From Fomitopsis serialis (lineage: Eukaryota > Basidiomycota > Agaricomycetes > Polyporales > Fomitopsidaceae): DNA of 64,000 nt. Position numbers and translations under genes: made by a program. This document shows, piece after piece, positions 23,138 through 34,986 of this stretch. Positions within the stretch are counted from its first letter, which is position 1; each line of letters opens with the position of its first letter. A model generated the notes under the pieces. It did no database searches and had not been told where the DNA came from. It saw nothing but the letters and a program-made list of their open reading frames with translations. The stretch is taken from positions 62,001 through 126,000 of the forward strand of contig NW_025954974.1 of assembly GCF_022376445.1 (NCBI RefSeq), given 5' to 3'.

Positions 23138-23718
23138 TCACGAGCCGACACTGAACGACTCTCCGCACCCACACATGTCCTCGATGTTCGAGTTCTTGAT
23201 CGCGAACATCGCGCTGCGCATACCTCGACAGGTGAGCACGATTGCAGGTAGGAGCACGGGGACTAACGCACCTGAGCGTTTCTCAGACGCACCGCACGCC
23301 ATTGGTCTGTCAACGTACAGGTCGTGAGTGAAGCGGGTTCAAACTGCACACGACTGTGATGGCAGCCTTGGTCGGCTTGACCGTAGGCTTGCGCCGCTCG
23401 GCCTTCGGAGCGGGCGGCGGGCGCGCTGCTACTTGCAGCAACGCTGCATCGGGGGAGAACGAGTTCGGCGACGGCTCTTTCGCCTTCGCCTTCTGGAAGA
23501 GAATGCCCACGAGGGTGTTCTCAGTGGCTTGAACGGTAGGGATCTTGTGGTCGCGCGAATCTTGTGGTCGGCGGGTCGTTGCAAGAGAGGGAGGACATCG
23601 TGGCATGGCGGTGGGTGGGGAGGAAGATCATGGCCGCGCTGGACGAGGACGCGGCGAAGGAGGATGCGAGGGAGAATGTGCATTGCATGCGGTCAAGGCG
23701 GGCTATCGAGGATGCCAT
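23138..23718 (-). pseudogene. ISA1-like gene, copy B (core exon deleted)
   Basis: The presequence-like start (23,718, MASSIARLDRMQCTFSLASS) and the C-terminal exon with an intact CGCGESFSVGS tail (23,213-23,138) are present. The whole central exon with the NKGCAGLSY core cysteine is gone: sequence passes from the intron after the KPTKAAITV region (near 23,350) to the intron before the last exon within about 130 bp. It therefore keeps exactly the part that copy A lost and lacks the part that A kept. It should be non-functional. Confidence 0.8.
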
Positions 23719-23789
23719 GGCTGCGGGGTTCAGGAGAGGTCGTCGAGGGAAAGGACGGCGAGCACGGGGACGGGGACGGAGGAGCAGTG

Positions 23790-24188
23790 TCAGAGGATAG
23801 CGTTTGTGCGGCACCTACTGCGAACGAGGTGGCCGAGGTTGCCTGAACTACGGGAATCCAGCGCGACATCGAGAGGTGGCCCGATCAAGTGCACGAACGG
23901 CTTCGGCATGCTGAGGGGCGCGTATGCGTCGAGCGGATCGGCGAGGTAAGCCGTCGACGGCGTGACAGTGGACACGTACGGGGTGATCATGCTTCACGGG
24001 ATAGCGCGAACGGTGTGAGCCGCATAAGATGGATGGCGGGTCGAGGTTTGCTGATAGCGACGGCAGGGAAGACGACGGTGGTAAGTAGAGGACGGAGGCT
24101 GATGAGGGGAGAAGACACTGATAGTCGCCAGGCTCGAGGGCTGCTGGGGACATGGGCTCGCTTGAACTGGCCTCGAGGGCGGTGGCGT
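23790..24188 (-). pseudogene. Fragment of the PHD-SET gene, copy B
   Basis: On the minus strand it reads TPYVSTVTPSTAYLADPLDA, then a KPFVHLIGPPLDVALDSR block, and is again cut after TNAIL. It corresponds to about 33,140-33,510 of the parent. Its outer end (about 24,188) is the junction to copy C. Confidence 0.8.
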
Positions 24189-26586
24189 CGAGTGGTGGCG
24201 CGTCGGATAAATGTCGGAGAAGGCGAGCGACCTCTTTCGGCGACGACTTGTGGAATTGCCAGTGGGACGACCTGCTCTCTGCAAACTCTCGTCCTTGTAC
24301 GATATCGGATTGCGCGCGGACAGTCCTCTCGCCGTTCTTGGGCCAGTCAGCACGAGAGGCCGTCGACAGCTCAAGCCCCAGATCAAGTGGTGTCGAGCAC
24401 GGTTACGAGTCCTCGGCCTCAAGCTGTGACTTCTCCTCTGCTCCTGTTTGATCTTCGTCCCTTCTTTCGCCCTCCTAATAGATTGAGCTGCTATTAGCCA
24501 CAAACCCAACGATCGGCCGCTGCTGTTTGCCCTGCCAGTCTGTGGCACTTCGGGCACCGAAGACCAACTTCAATCCTTCGACCTACTACTCCTCATTGTC
24601 TGTCAGTCATTTCGCTACACATGGACTTGTGTATATAGGATCAGTGCTGATGCGATGTCTGGCTGCTCAACGTCTTCGCGAGCTCGTTCATTCTGCGCTT
24701 CGTACACACTGCCGACAGACTCTGAGAGCATGCAGGTGGCAGTCTTCATCTCGTGAGTTCTCGCCCTTTCTTCTCCGTGCAGCATTGTTGCTGACGTTTC
24801 GCGAACGCCGGCAGCTCAACAATGTCGCCAATCGCGTGAGTGAGATATACCTCATCGTAACAAAGCCAAGAGGTTGCGCAGACACGACAACAAAAATCCG
24901 CGCCATACCTCTCAGCATACGCCCACCTACGACCGTACTTCCGACCTGTTCGCACAACGCCTTCGTGCATTTGTCGGGTCCACGGCCGAGAGGCTGAAGC
25001 GGTCGCCTTGCATCGACGTATGATCAGATCCGGCCGCCATAGGTATGTCACGTTCGCGTATGCCTGATGGGCCCACCTAACATAAGTATTGACATGCGAA
25101 TGTACACGTACAGCCCCACCTCGTCGATCTGACATGCGAGGCAACTCACGGCCAGTCGATGTACTGCATGAACGCACTACTGGTATGTCATCCGGTACCA
25201 TTTGGTGGTGTATGACTTCGCTGAGGTCGGATTCATGCATGCTATGTGGCTATCGCTCGCATGCGCTACGTTACCTTCCCTCTTGTGACGAATCCGCGCC
25301 CATCGCAGACTTTCATCTGCATTTCACCCTGTCGCCCCTGGCCAACGTGCGCATCACGCATGACTTGGTTATCTGCACAGTTGGGCGTCCCGGGCGAGAG
25401 GTCTTTCAAGCGCGTGCAAGAAGGGCAGATCTGGGCAGATAGCGTCGGCGTCCGAGTCTGCGACAGAGCGCGTGCAGTGATCACCGAGGATACGATAGCG
25501 TCGATGTCAAACGGGGTGGTCACGTATCCCAAGGCTATGTCACGCTCGACTCGGAGGCAATGCAATAGGGTATACGGAAGACAGGTAATGAGCAAGTACG
25601 AGAGCCCCGTACAACTGGTCATGCAAGTGAGCAGCGCCCTGCTGGACTCGCGACCGCACAGCGCCGAGGTATCGCTCATCCCGGCGACCGAATGAACCGA
25701 AGCTACATACAAATCCTGCGGAGTACTCAGGCTCTTCACTGGTACTGGATCGCCTGCGACATTGGCCCGCGCGTTCGCTTCCTCTGTTCATGACCTTGCG
25801 CCTGGACCTTGATCCCACGTCTGTGTGGTCCACCTTGATTATCGGTAAGCCTTCTTTGGACGGACTCAAGCTCAAGGTTCTGACATGTCTGCCTCGCACG
25901 CGGTCAACTGAATAAGGTTCACTGTATCCAAGGAGGCCAGTCCTCTGTATATATATGCGTTTGTCGTGCACTCCACCGAATGTTAGTGACGTGAGTATCG
26001 CTTTGCAGACGCTTCAGGCCGTAGAGGGCCATCCTCGCACCGGCTGCGAACAGCCTGTATCTCACCGCATCCAAGGCTGGCAGCAAAGAACCGCTGGCGA
26101 CTCGTGTGTCTGTGTTCGACGCTTCTATACCCGCCGGCGAGCGCGCGCTACGTTGTATCGATGCATATATGTACCGCCTATCTTTGCGTTCGCTCTCCCT
26201 GCGCTCTCCGCCTCGTCCAGCCGCGATTTTCTTTGCAGCGCACACCAAAAGTCCTCACGAGGTACGGCTCCGCTTTCGTGAACGAATATCACTACTGACA
26301 CCGTGCTTTCCTTTTAGCGTCGCGACCACCAACGGGCGCCAGCACCGCGCGAACCTACGACCAAGACGGTGCATCTGGCTTGTCTGGGAGCCAGTGTACA
26401 TACCGGACATCAGGTAGTGTGCTATCGCACTATGTTTGTTCTTGGAGAGCCGCAGTCTGAGATGATGAGGCTATCAGTAACGTGTTTCCACCGTCCAGGG
26501 TCTGCTGTCGCTGCGCACGGGCAGGAGATTCTCATCTGTGCGACAGCGCGGTCACGTCGCCGTAGCGCACATCCCACGTCAACGGA
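24189..26586 (+). other. Upstream block of F-box gene C
   Basis: This is a duplicated sequence of about 2.4 kb shared with copy A (7,570-9,083 and 10,700-11,463) and partly with B. No open frame in it has recognisable motifs. The final ~750 bp are conserved upstream of all three F-box genes and probably include the promoter. Confidence 0.4.
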
Positions 26587-28259
26587 ATGGATAGAGCAGA
26601 GTCAATGTAAGTGCCACTGTCCAGACGCATGTATATTGGTTTACACATGTGGATTATAGTACTACAGCTGCATCGACGTCCGAGGGCTCTTCTCACGGAC
26701 CTGCGATCTCGCGGCTCCCTGTGGAGGTCTGCGAACGGATCATCGACTACCTAGCTGCGGGATGGGATACGGGTTACGTTGTTGCAAAGGGCGAGCCACA
26801 TCTGACCGCTCTCACATCCTGCGCCCTCGTATGCCAAGACTGGTACTTCCTGACGTGGTACCACCTTCGTCGACGCGTCCATCTACGAGATCGGACGGAC
26901 GTCCTCTCGCTCTCGAAGACACTCCGCGCAAAACCTCGCCTCCGTGAGGTTGTTCACCAGGTCGTCATATCGGGTGCTTCTCCCGGGGAGCGTCAACCGA
27001 TCCGGCACCTGGGGACGTTTGCCGTTATGCTCGCGGGCAAGGCTCCGAGGTTGCGGGTGATCATCATTGAACATGCTGAGTGGACCATCGGCTCGGTCCG
27101 AATGGAGGATATCGGCTTCCTAGGGGTGTTCAGCTACATCGACACTCTAAACATCTCCGAAGTCACCTTGTCGAGCGTTGCCCAGCTGTCCCACCTTGTT
27201 TCAGCACTCCCGCGGCTTAGGAATTTATGGTGCTCCAATGTTGACTGCTTGCAGAAACAGCACGTCTCCCCGGCCTCTCTCCCCCTGAACTGTGCAAATA
27301 TGAAGTGTCTCGATGTGCGATGGGTTGCACCAGCAGTCGAAGACCTCTTCATGCAGATCAGCCGGGCTTCTCGAGTGCGCGATCTCGCTCTTGGGGTGGA
27401 CGGCGAGTTGGATCCATCCTCGGCAGCCAGCAGAAGCCAGACTTTGCTGGATGCGAGTTCCACATCTGCAGAAACGGTTGTGCTCAATATTAATACCAGT
27501 TCTCCTGTTCGTGATGATGCAATTGATGCTACAGTCGGCAGGTTTTCCTAGTTATCTCCCGAGCCACGTCGCTGATTGTTTCATGCCTACAGAGCGACAT
27601 TACAACCTTTCACACCACGACCAGCTGTGGAAGCTGGAGATCTCGCTGTACCACCCCTTTGCAGAGTGGCTCTGGATCCCGCACATCCTATCTCGTATCG
27701 TCTCGAAACACTTCCAAGCTATGGTCGTTATGTTATGGCTTCGGACGGACAACATGGCCGAACACCTGGATGGACTGCTGATGACAATGGAGCAGGATGA
27801 TGTCCTGGCGCGATTGGACAGTATACTGCAGGAGAAGCGCTTCTCCGGTACTATTGCGTCGCGCGGCTTCTGTATAGGCATTGGCGATTTTGGAGACCAT
27901 TGGGCGTCTGGCAATACTGGGATGGGTTCAGCACTACGAGAGCGGTACGATCAGTTGGACGAGCTCGTCAGGCGGAAGATGCCACGCTCGCATGGACGAG
28001 GCATATTGAGGTACGTAGTAATGTGGAGTTGGTCAAATCGCGACGGAAAGCTGAGTGTCCTTGAAGCACTGTGCATAACACCCAAGACATCTACAGCTGG
28101 AGCCAGGACATGGATGAGATACATCGTCAGAGTATGCAAGTTGAACAGAAGAAACCGCCGGAGAGGATGCGCACCCCCGGCCCAAGGTCTTCGACGCAAC
28201 ATGTATTGACATCCCTGCAACCCTGCATCCTGGCTCATATCGTCGCATGGAGTTCGTGA
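26587..28259 (+). CDS. F-box protein with LRR-like repeats, copy C
   Basis: Exons are 26,587-26,606, 26,660-27,510, 27,593-28,010 and 28,097 onward. Exons 1-3 are nearly identical to copy A, with the F-box ISRLPVEVCERIIDYLAAGW and the same LRR-like repeats. In the last exon one base is missing relative to copy A (near 28,157, in the AAACC run). The frame therefore runs to a stop at 28,259 with a different tail, instead of stopping near 28,209 as in A. This could be a real allele-like difference or a sequencing deletion. It faces ISA1 copy C. Confidence 0.78.
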
Positions 28260-28926
28260 GTATAGGACCATCATCGTTAGGCCTTTCTGCTAATTTGTTG
28301 CGCGGTCCCAACGTACAGAATGGCCCCGCGGCCGCGGGTCGACATGTTGCTGTTGTCGGAGAAAGAATTCGCGCCCGCTTATGCTTGTATCACACATGGG
28401 GAATTGAATTCAAAGACTGGACTGACGGCAGTATGGTTGCTGTGGTCGGGACAGACATTCGATTGCCCCAGACACCAGGCCCCCGTCGATACTGGGACCG
28501 TATTTAATGAAGCTTAAGCCTGAGCGCAGGGAGAGGACAATACGGGGAGCCCAACTGAGTTCACCCGAAGTCTTCCACCGCCAGATGACGTCGACGACGT
28601 CGAGGGTCGACCGAGACGGACCTCCTGGTGCCTCGACACGAAACGTGGAGGCACTGAGCACACAACAGTACAGGCTAACGGCGTAGGGGGTTCATCTTCG
28701 TACTAACGGAGCGCCGTCGTGCCGGACTCGCCACCCGCATGCAAACCCCCAGTGTGCTTCATGAGACGGTCAAGCGTACGGTTCGAATACCGTCTAATGT
28801 ATTACCGGGTAGCGATGTATATGGATACAGATGTGGTGAAGCAGGAATATTAGCTCGTGCGCAGGCATCATCCGGGGGGATATAGAGAACGTGATAAGCG
28901 TACACCTCTGGCTTGGCGCGCACCGC
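28260..28926. other. Intergenic between F-box C and ISA1 C
   Basis: It has the shared downstream segment (28,318-28,410) and a ~100-bp match to copy A (28,800-28,890 with 13,690-13,800). No gene is recognised. Confidence 0.4.
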
Positions 28927-29715
28927 TCACGAGCCGACACTGAATGACTCTCCGCACCCGCACGCATCCTTGATGTTCGGGTTCTTGAACGCGAACTTCG
29001 CGCTGCACATACCGAGACAGATGAGCATGACCACAGGAGGAAATGCGGAAGGATGACGGACCTAAGTGCGTCCTCATGCCAGTCCATCTCGCTGCCGATG
29101 ATAGAGAAGAGCGCCTTGCTGTCGATGAGGACCTTCACGCCGTCCTGCTCAACCACCTCGTCGAACTTGCCGGGCTTGTCGACGTACTCGAGGTGGTACG
29201 AGAGCCCTGCACAGCCCTTGTTCCGCACGCCTATCCGTATCAGCTGGGGTGTAGGCCCCTTGAGCAGTGCGCGGAGCCGCTGCACAGCGCCGGGTGTCTA
29301 AACCGCACGCCGTTAGTCTGTCAGCATGCAGGCTGCGAGTGAAGCGGTCCTGAGCTACGCACGACTGTGATGGCAGCCTTGGTCGGCTTGATGGTGGGCT
29401 TGCGCCGCTCGGCCTTTGGAGCGGGCGGCGGGCGCGCTGCTACTTGCGGCGACGCCGCGTCAGGCGAGAGCGACTTTGGCGATGGCTCTACCGCCTTTGC
29501 CTTCTGGGAGGGGATGACCACGGGGGGTGTCTGGCCCAGCGGCTTGGACGGTAGGGGTGTTGAATTTGGGGACCCATCGCGAGAGAGCGCGGACATCATG
29601 GCATGGCGGTGGGTGGGGGGAAGATCATGGCGCGGCTGGACGAGGATGCGGCGAAGGAGGATGCGAGGGAGAGTGTGCATTGCATGCGGTGGAGGCGGGC
29701 TACTGAGGACGCCAT
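28927..29715 (-). CDS. ISA1: ISA1-like mitochondrial Fe-S carrier, copy C
   Basis: This is the best-preserved copy. Exons are 29,715-29,363, 29,297-29,062 and 29,002-28,927. The core reads NKGCAGLSYHLEYVDKPGKF, and the last exon ends DACGCGESFSVGS, so all three cluster-binding cysteines are present. The exon sum is 665 nt, one short of a multiple of three. A single base is missing in the G-run at about 29,617-29,622 relative to copies A and B, which separates the presequence MASSVARLHRMQ from the rest. Either one read error hides an intact 221-residue gene, or translation starts in the other frame at MHTLPRILLRR, which is also Arg-rich. The role inferred from the family is maturation of mitochondrial 4Fe-4S proteins such as aconitase, encoded 6 kb away. 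Confidence 0.8.
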
Positions 29716-30251
29716 GGCTGCGACGTCCGAAGGAGAGAACGTCGAGAGAGAGGACGGCGAGGACGGGGACGGAGGAGCGATGTAGGCGGTGGTGGCGGGG
29801 AGGAAACACGTCCCACCACTTTTGTCATCGTCCCGACCCGCTCCCTAATACGGCAGCTGACGTAAGGTAAGGCTCCCAAGGCCAATCAGCGACCGCCCGT
29901 TTGTCTGACGGCGGTCCCTGTCGGCCGAGGCCAGTATGTAGATCCCTCGATGCGCGAGTCTGTCTACGAATCGTCGATACATTTCTCGGTGAGATGAGGG
30001 TGGCGAATACAGGTGGGTACACAAGAAGGCACATCACAGCACACATACTGTACCGCACGTCGGACATTCAGCAAGGCATCGCACGCAGCGAGCGAACCCG
30101 GACCGATTCCTCGCACTTCACACGCACAAATACACTGATCAGCGCGCTAGCATTGTACGCACTCAGACGGAGGGAAACGAGAACAAGGAACAAGAAAAAA
30201 CGACAGAGCCCACAAAAATACAATAGCCATAATTAACACACCGCCTCACCT
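29716..30251. promoter_or_regulatory. Upstream region of ISA1 C
   Basis: This unique sequence between ISA1 C and the SET gene 3' end should contain the native ISA1 promoter and the SET gene's 3' untranslated region. In copies A and B it is replaced by SET coding sequence. I see no discrete motif. Confidence 0.35.
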
Positions 30252-33200
30252 TCACCGATTCCAACTCGCTCCCCGCCCCCGCCCCCTCGCGGACGGCACC
30301 CACACCCTCTCTCTGTCTCTTTCCCCCCTCTCTCTGTCTCTATCTCTATCCCTGTCCCTGTCTCTGTCGCGGTCGCGGTCCCACTCCATCCTCTCCCTAT
30401 CCGCGGATGGACCCCTCGGCAACGGCCCTCCCCCCGACGGCCTCGAGGACTGCGCAGCATACGGCGCGTCGTGCAGCCCCCGGAGCGCCCTCGGCCCACT
30501 GGGCAGGTGGCGGTCGGGCGGGAGCGTGTTCTGCAACGTCTGGTGGCGGAACGGGCGGCGGGGGGCGAACCCCGCGGGCGCGCGGGGCGGGTAGAACGAG
30601 CGCGGGTGCGTGGGGGGCGAGTTTGAGCGCGGGGGGAGCGCGTGCGACTTGGGCGGGGGCTGATGATCTCCCCGTCCTCGTGCGCCGCGTCGTTGCCATT
30701 GGGAGGGCCTGCTCGGCGCGCGGGCTGCGCGCCCTGGGTTGTAGCGTCTTGAGGCTGCTCTCTTTGAGTGAACGGAGACTGCGTGTGGGCTCTCGTGTCT
30801 CACGGGAGTGCGGGCCTTCGTCAGTGGTTCAGCATCGGCTTCGGCTCTGCTGGGAGAACACGAGGTCGTGAGGCTTGGTCGACGGCGTAGGGTGGTGCCC
30901 GTTGGTCATACGCGGTTCTGGCGGAACAGATGCCTCCATCATCTCCAACTTGAGTCCATAGGATTCCCGTGTGGGGGCATCGCGAGCCTTGACCACTCGC
31001 TCCTCCGCAATCCCATTGACCGCTCTCTCCACTCCGTCAGCGGCTTCTCAGCTGGGGTTGGCGCATCGTTACTAGCGTGAGCCGCACTGTCTGGCGGTAC
31101 AGCAATGGGGCTCGCACTCGGAGCGTCGCTAGCCGGAGCCAACGCCACGCTCGCCGTCGCTGGCGAGTCGAAGAGGGTGGCCGACTGCCCCGCAGGCGTG
31201 TTCGGCAAGGACGACGCCGTGTCTGACGGCGCGACGCTCGACCGCTCCTGCGCCTTGCTCGCCTCCTGCTCGCGCAGCTTCTTCTTGCGGAGCGCAAAGT
31301 CCTTCAGGGACAGCTTGACCTTCGGAGGGGAGGGCGGCCGCGGAGGCGGCGAGGGCGTGCGCTGCGCTGGGGCTGGCTCGTCCGCGGGTTGTGTGGTGGC
31401 GTCGGGAGCGGGGTCCGGGTGTTCCTCTGGAAGACGCGGCGAGGCGGCGGAGGGCGAAGACATCGCGATATCGCGGTCGGGCGTGCCAGTGTTCTGGGGT
31501 GGTGCTCGGCTAGACATCCATGGGTGCGGGTTCTTGAGCAGCGTTTGGTCTTCCGGAGCAGTCTGGGTTGACGAGACGTTCTCCGACAAGTCCGGGTCGC
31601 AGATGTTGACGGCGACGGCGGAAGGTCGGTCGCGGACGAAGATCGGGCATCAAATGACGGAGGTTCGTGCGTAGGGGAAGACGCCTTCACTTCGACAGTG
31701 CTCGGAGCGGTAGGCTCAGTCAAGGGCTGTCTTCGTCTGGAGAGGACTGGAGGCGATCGACGCTCGTGGTCCTGAGGGCTGACGCTCTGCTGCTCCGAGG
31801 GGCTATCAGGACTCTGTACGTGTGATGCACGAGGGAGAGGGGTGGGCGAAGTGGAGTTTCGGCGAGCAGCGTTAGTGGTGAAGTAAGGTAAGGGTCCATA
31901 AGTTACAGGCGACAACAGGGATAAGTTAGCGAAATGGGTTGAAGGCGACAGAGTATCGTTCGCCCCAGACAAGACGGAAGCGTTGGGCAAGGTAATGGAG
32001 GAGGGCGTACGGGGGCTGAGGGCGGCGAGGCGCGGAGGTAAGGGAGGAGGCGGCATGGCGGCTGCAGCAGGATCTACAGTCATACTCGTCAGCGACACGT
32101 TGCAAGGATCTGGTACAATACACGCACCTGCTGCTGATTCATCGACCTGCATCGGTTCATCCGTCCCACTACTCCTCTGATCCTGGCCAGTGTCCATAGT
32201 TGGCTCTCCGATTACACCAATAGGAGGGTCATCATTCGCAGCCAACTGTGCGGCTCGCAACGAGTCAGACACCTTGCGGATCCACCGTTTCCGCAGCTTT
32301 GGAGGCATGGTCGCTTCTGTGGGTGTGGACACAGCATCTTCGCCCATATCAGGAGTCGTGCTCGTGTCTGCCTCCCACTGCGCGTAGTCGGTGTCGGTCG
32401 CTTTGGACTTCCCTTTGCGATCCTTCCTCGACTTCGCTGCCGTGCTTGTGTAAGTACTACTATCGTCGTGCGTGGTCTTGTCGTCGGGCGACGTCGGCGA
32501 GGCAGGAACCATCTCCACTCCACCCAAGCCTCCAGACCATGGTACCCGTTCTCTTGTACGGAAGCCACGCTCGACCCCAACCAACGGACCCAGGTTTACG
32601 TGCTTCTTGGCGACTCCGTCGGAACCACCGCTGTGCGCGCGCGATCGCTCCCCAGCCGCGCCCCAGAGTTCGCCATCAGCCGCGAAGGGTGTGGGAGGCG
32701 AGGGTGACGGAGTGGGTGGGGTCTGGCTGTCGACGAACTCGGCGATTCGGGCGAGCGCGCAATCCCGGGTCCTCGAGCCACACGCACACGTGGTGAAGGT
32801 CGAGGAGAGGGCGTGTAGCATGGAAATGAGCTGCTGGCGGAGATGCTGGAATTCATGAGGACTGGTGATCCAGAAGAACGTCAATTGCGGATCGATGCAT
32901 TGAGGTGTAAGTGAGTACACACGGGAATATATGTGGGCTGTCAATGAGTGCCGGTAGCTGATGTACAACACTGCCGTCGTCCCACTCCCAGCCCAGAACC
33001 ACCTCCTCGTGCGCCTTGAGATCCCGCGTTGCGAAGACGCCGAAGGTCAACGTCTCGCGATCGTCGTCATCTGTGCTGTTCGGCGCTGCAGCGCGGGACT
33101 TACCGCGCGGACATAGGACAGGTCGGAGAATAGCGTTTGGGCGGCACCCGCTGCGGACGAAGCGGCCGAGGTTGCCTGAAGTGCGGGAATCCAGTGCGAC

Positions 33201-34165
33201 GTCGAGAGGTGGCCCGATCAAGTGCACGAATGGCTTCGGCATGCTGAGGTGCGCATATGCGTTTAGCGGATCGGCGAGGTAAGCTGTCGACGGCGTGATG
33301 GTGGACACATACGGGGTGATCATACTTGACGACGGGATAGCGCGAACGGTGTGAGCCGCATACGATGGAGGGCGGACAGAGGGGTCAAGGTTTGCTGATA
33401 GCGACGGCAAGAAAGACGAAGGTGGTAGAGGGCGGAGGTTGATGAGGGGAGAAGACTGATAGTCGCCAGGCTCGAGGGTTGCTGGGGATGTGGGCTCGCT
33501 GGAATCTGGCTTGAGGGCGGTGACTCCTCGCCATCGAGTCGCGACGCGGCGTAGGCTGTCGCGCGTCTCGTCGTGAGGGACAATATCCTGGTTGATATGC
33601 ACGTAGCTCAGCGTCCAGGGCTCGTCGATGTCGACGTGCTCGTCTTCGTGCGACGGCGCCGCCGCCGTCGACGCCCTGCGTTTCCGCTTCGCGTGCGCAG
33701 CGCCCTCCGCCGTCGACCCGCTCGTCTTTCTCCCCTTTCTGTCGACCCCGGGCTCATCCGCCGTCGCTGTTTCTCCGCTTCGTGCGACAGCGCGCTCCTC
33801 TGTCGAGCCTTCTGCACACGGATAGCACGCTCCTTGTCGACCGGCCGTGGACTGCACACCCAACATTGCCACTCCTCTGGCACCTCCGACTCGACGATCC
33901 CGAAGCAAGCGGCATGGCACCAGCGCGAGCAAATATCACAGCCAATCGAGAATCCGTCGTCGTAGGTGAAGCCACAGATACAGCTGATAGTGTCCGAGCC
34001 CGTCGATGTCGAGACAGTCTGCTGGTGCCGCGACGAGGATGGAGGACTTTGTTTGCGCTTGAGGGGCACAGTCGGGACGGTGTCGAAGGTGGCGGCGGTG
34101 AGTCCCAGGAGGCCGAGGGCGGCTTCAGTCGCATCGCTGCTCATGTCGCGCACGGCGTCGAGCAC
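30252..34165 (-). CDS. PHD-SET protein of the Set3 class
   Basis: Fungal Set3-class proteins scaffold a histone-deacetylase complex and read H3K4 methylation with a PHD finger. From the N-terminus (ATG at 34,165 or 34,144) a C4HC3 PHD finger spans about 34,005-33,850 (CICGFTYDDGFSIGCDICSR, later CWVC). A SET domain follows at about 33,330-32,925 (GRFVRSGCRPNAILRP, LTFGVFATRDLKAHEEV). After an intron (32,922-32,862) comes a long disordered region, the family-typical VKLSLKDFALRKK near 31,310, and an Arg/Asp dipeptide tail. The canonical NHS of SET enzymes is replaced by RSG, as expected for a non-catalytic Set3 type. Frame changes near 33,780, 31,610, 31,040 and 30,660 have no splice signals and look like indels. 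Fragments of it occur in copies A and B. Confidence 0.8.
30330..30400 (-). repeat. Arg-Asp dipeptide-coding microsatellite
   Basis: A degenerate 6-bp repeat (CGGGAC-like on the minus strand) encodes alternating Asp and Arg within the C-terminal tail of the PHD-SET protein. Confidence 0.75.
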
Positions 34166-34986
34166 AGAAGAGGACAGCGAGAGTTAGTGAGGGGATTCCG
34201 GCGGGCTCATCAGCAGGGATTGTGGTTGCAGAATCGAAGATAAGTTGTGCATATTTCGAGGTGCTTTCACTGGTCTAAGCCAAGGTAAGGCGCTGGTGTA
34301 AATAGCCGTCAACAACGAGCTCGTCGTCGCCAACGGCGAACGCGGGCCACCTGCTTTTGACGCCCTCGCCTTTTTCTGCCTCTCTGCTGCGATCATTGTT
34401 TCGGAGGGCCTCGCACTCAGCTTGGTGCCTCCGGTCTCAAACGCCGGTCGAACAACAACACCACAACTGGACCTTCGGCTCACTCTAAAGCTCAGCGAGG
34501 ACCTGACCCTAGGCACTGGAAGGCACGACTGTCGAACCATAGGAGGATTTTCGACTCGAGTGTTTGATGAGCGAGGTCCATTGAATGAGTGTCCTCCCCT
34601 TTGCGTACTCGTGGCTGGGTCAAGACGAGCGTTCTGGTCGGTTTCGAGTCAGCGAAGATGCCGGTGAGTCAAAAGACAGCTACAAGGCGTAGAGGAGCGA
34701 GCAGCCATAGTACTATGTACTAGTAGTGATAACGCTAGGTGGGAAGCTTGCATATATCCTTTCACCGCAGATGTCAAGCACGTCCGCCTTAGCTAGTCAT
34801 GGAACATTCGATTCGGTCGTTCTAGCTATTACACGTCTCGGGAAGTATGGAAAGAATGGTAGCGAATAAAGACAAGAAGAATACAACCGTAAGCTATGCG
34901 AGGAGACATGCATTGCATGAGAGGACAGACTGCATCATCATCATCATCGTCAACGTCAATGGCCACGCGCTATTGTCCGCACACAT
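34166..34986. other. Intergenic between SET gene and aconitase
   Basis: It includes the SET gene's upstream region. A minus-strand frame (34,540-34,184) with ERQKKARASKAGG may be an upstream exon, since CTAAC and a pyrimidine tract followed by GAGCAG precede the SET gene ATG region, but I cannot prove it. The rest is the aconitase 3' flank. Confidence 0.35.

Larger units (their letters stand above)
19804..24188. repeat. Segmental duplication unit, copy B
   Basis: It starts abruptly in the middle of the unit (19,804 corresponds to about 24,797 in C and 8,147 in A), with a short GAC microhomology to the phosphatase linker. It carries the F-box gene, a deleted ISA1 and a SET-gene fragment, then passes directly into copy C. 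It lacks the counterpart of 25,270-25,800 that is present in C and A. Confidence 0.75.
24189..29800. repeat. Segmental duplication unit, copy C
   Basis: This is the most complete unit: upstream block, F-box gene, ISA1 with its own upstream region, then unique DNA leading to the parent SET gene. Because ISA1 here is not fused to a SET fragment, C looks closest to the ancestral arrangement. Confidence 0.7.

Noticed and set aside
33754..34243. Plus-strand frames over the PHD exon
   Set aside because: They are antisense shadows of the PHD-SET coding sequence.
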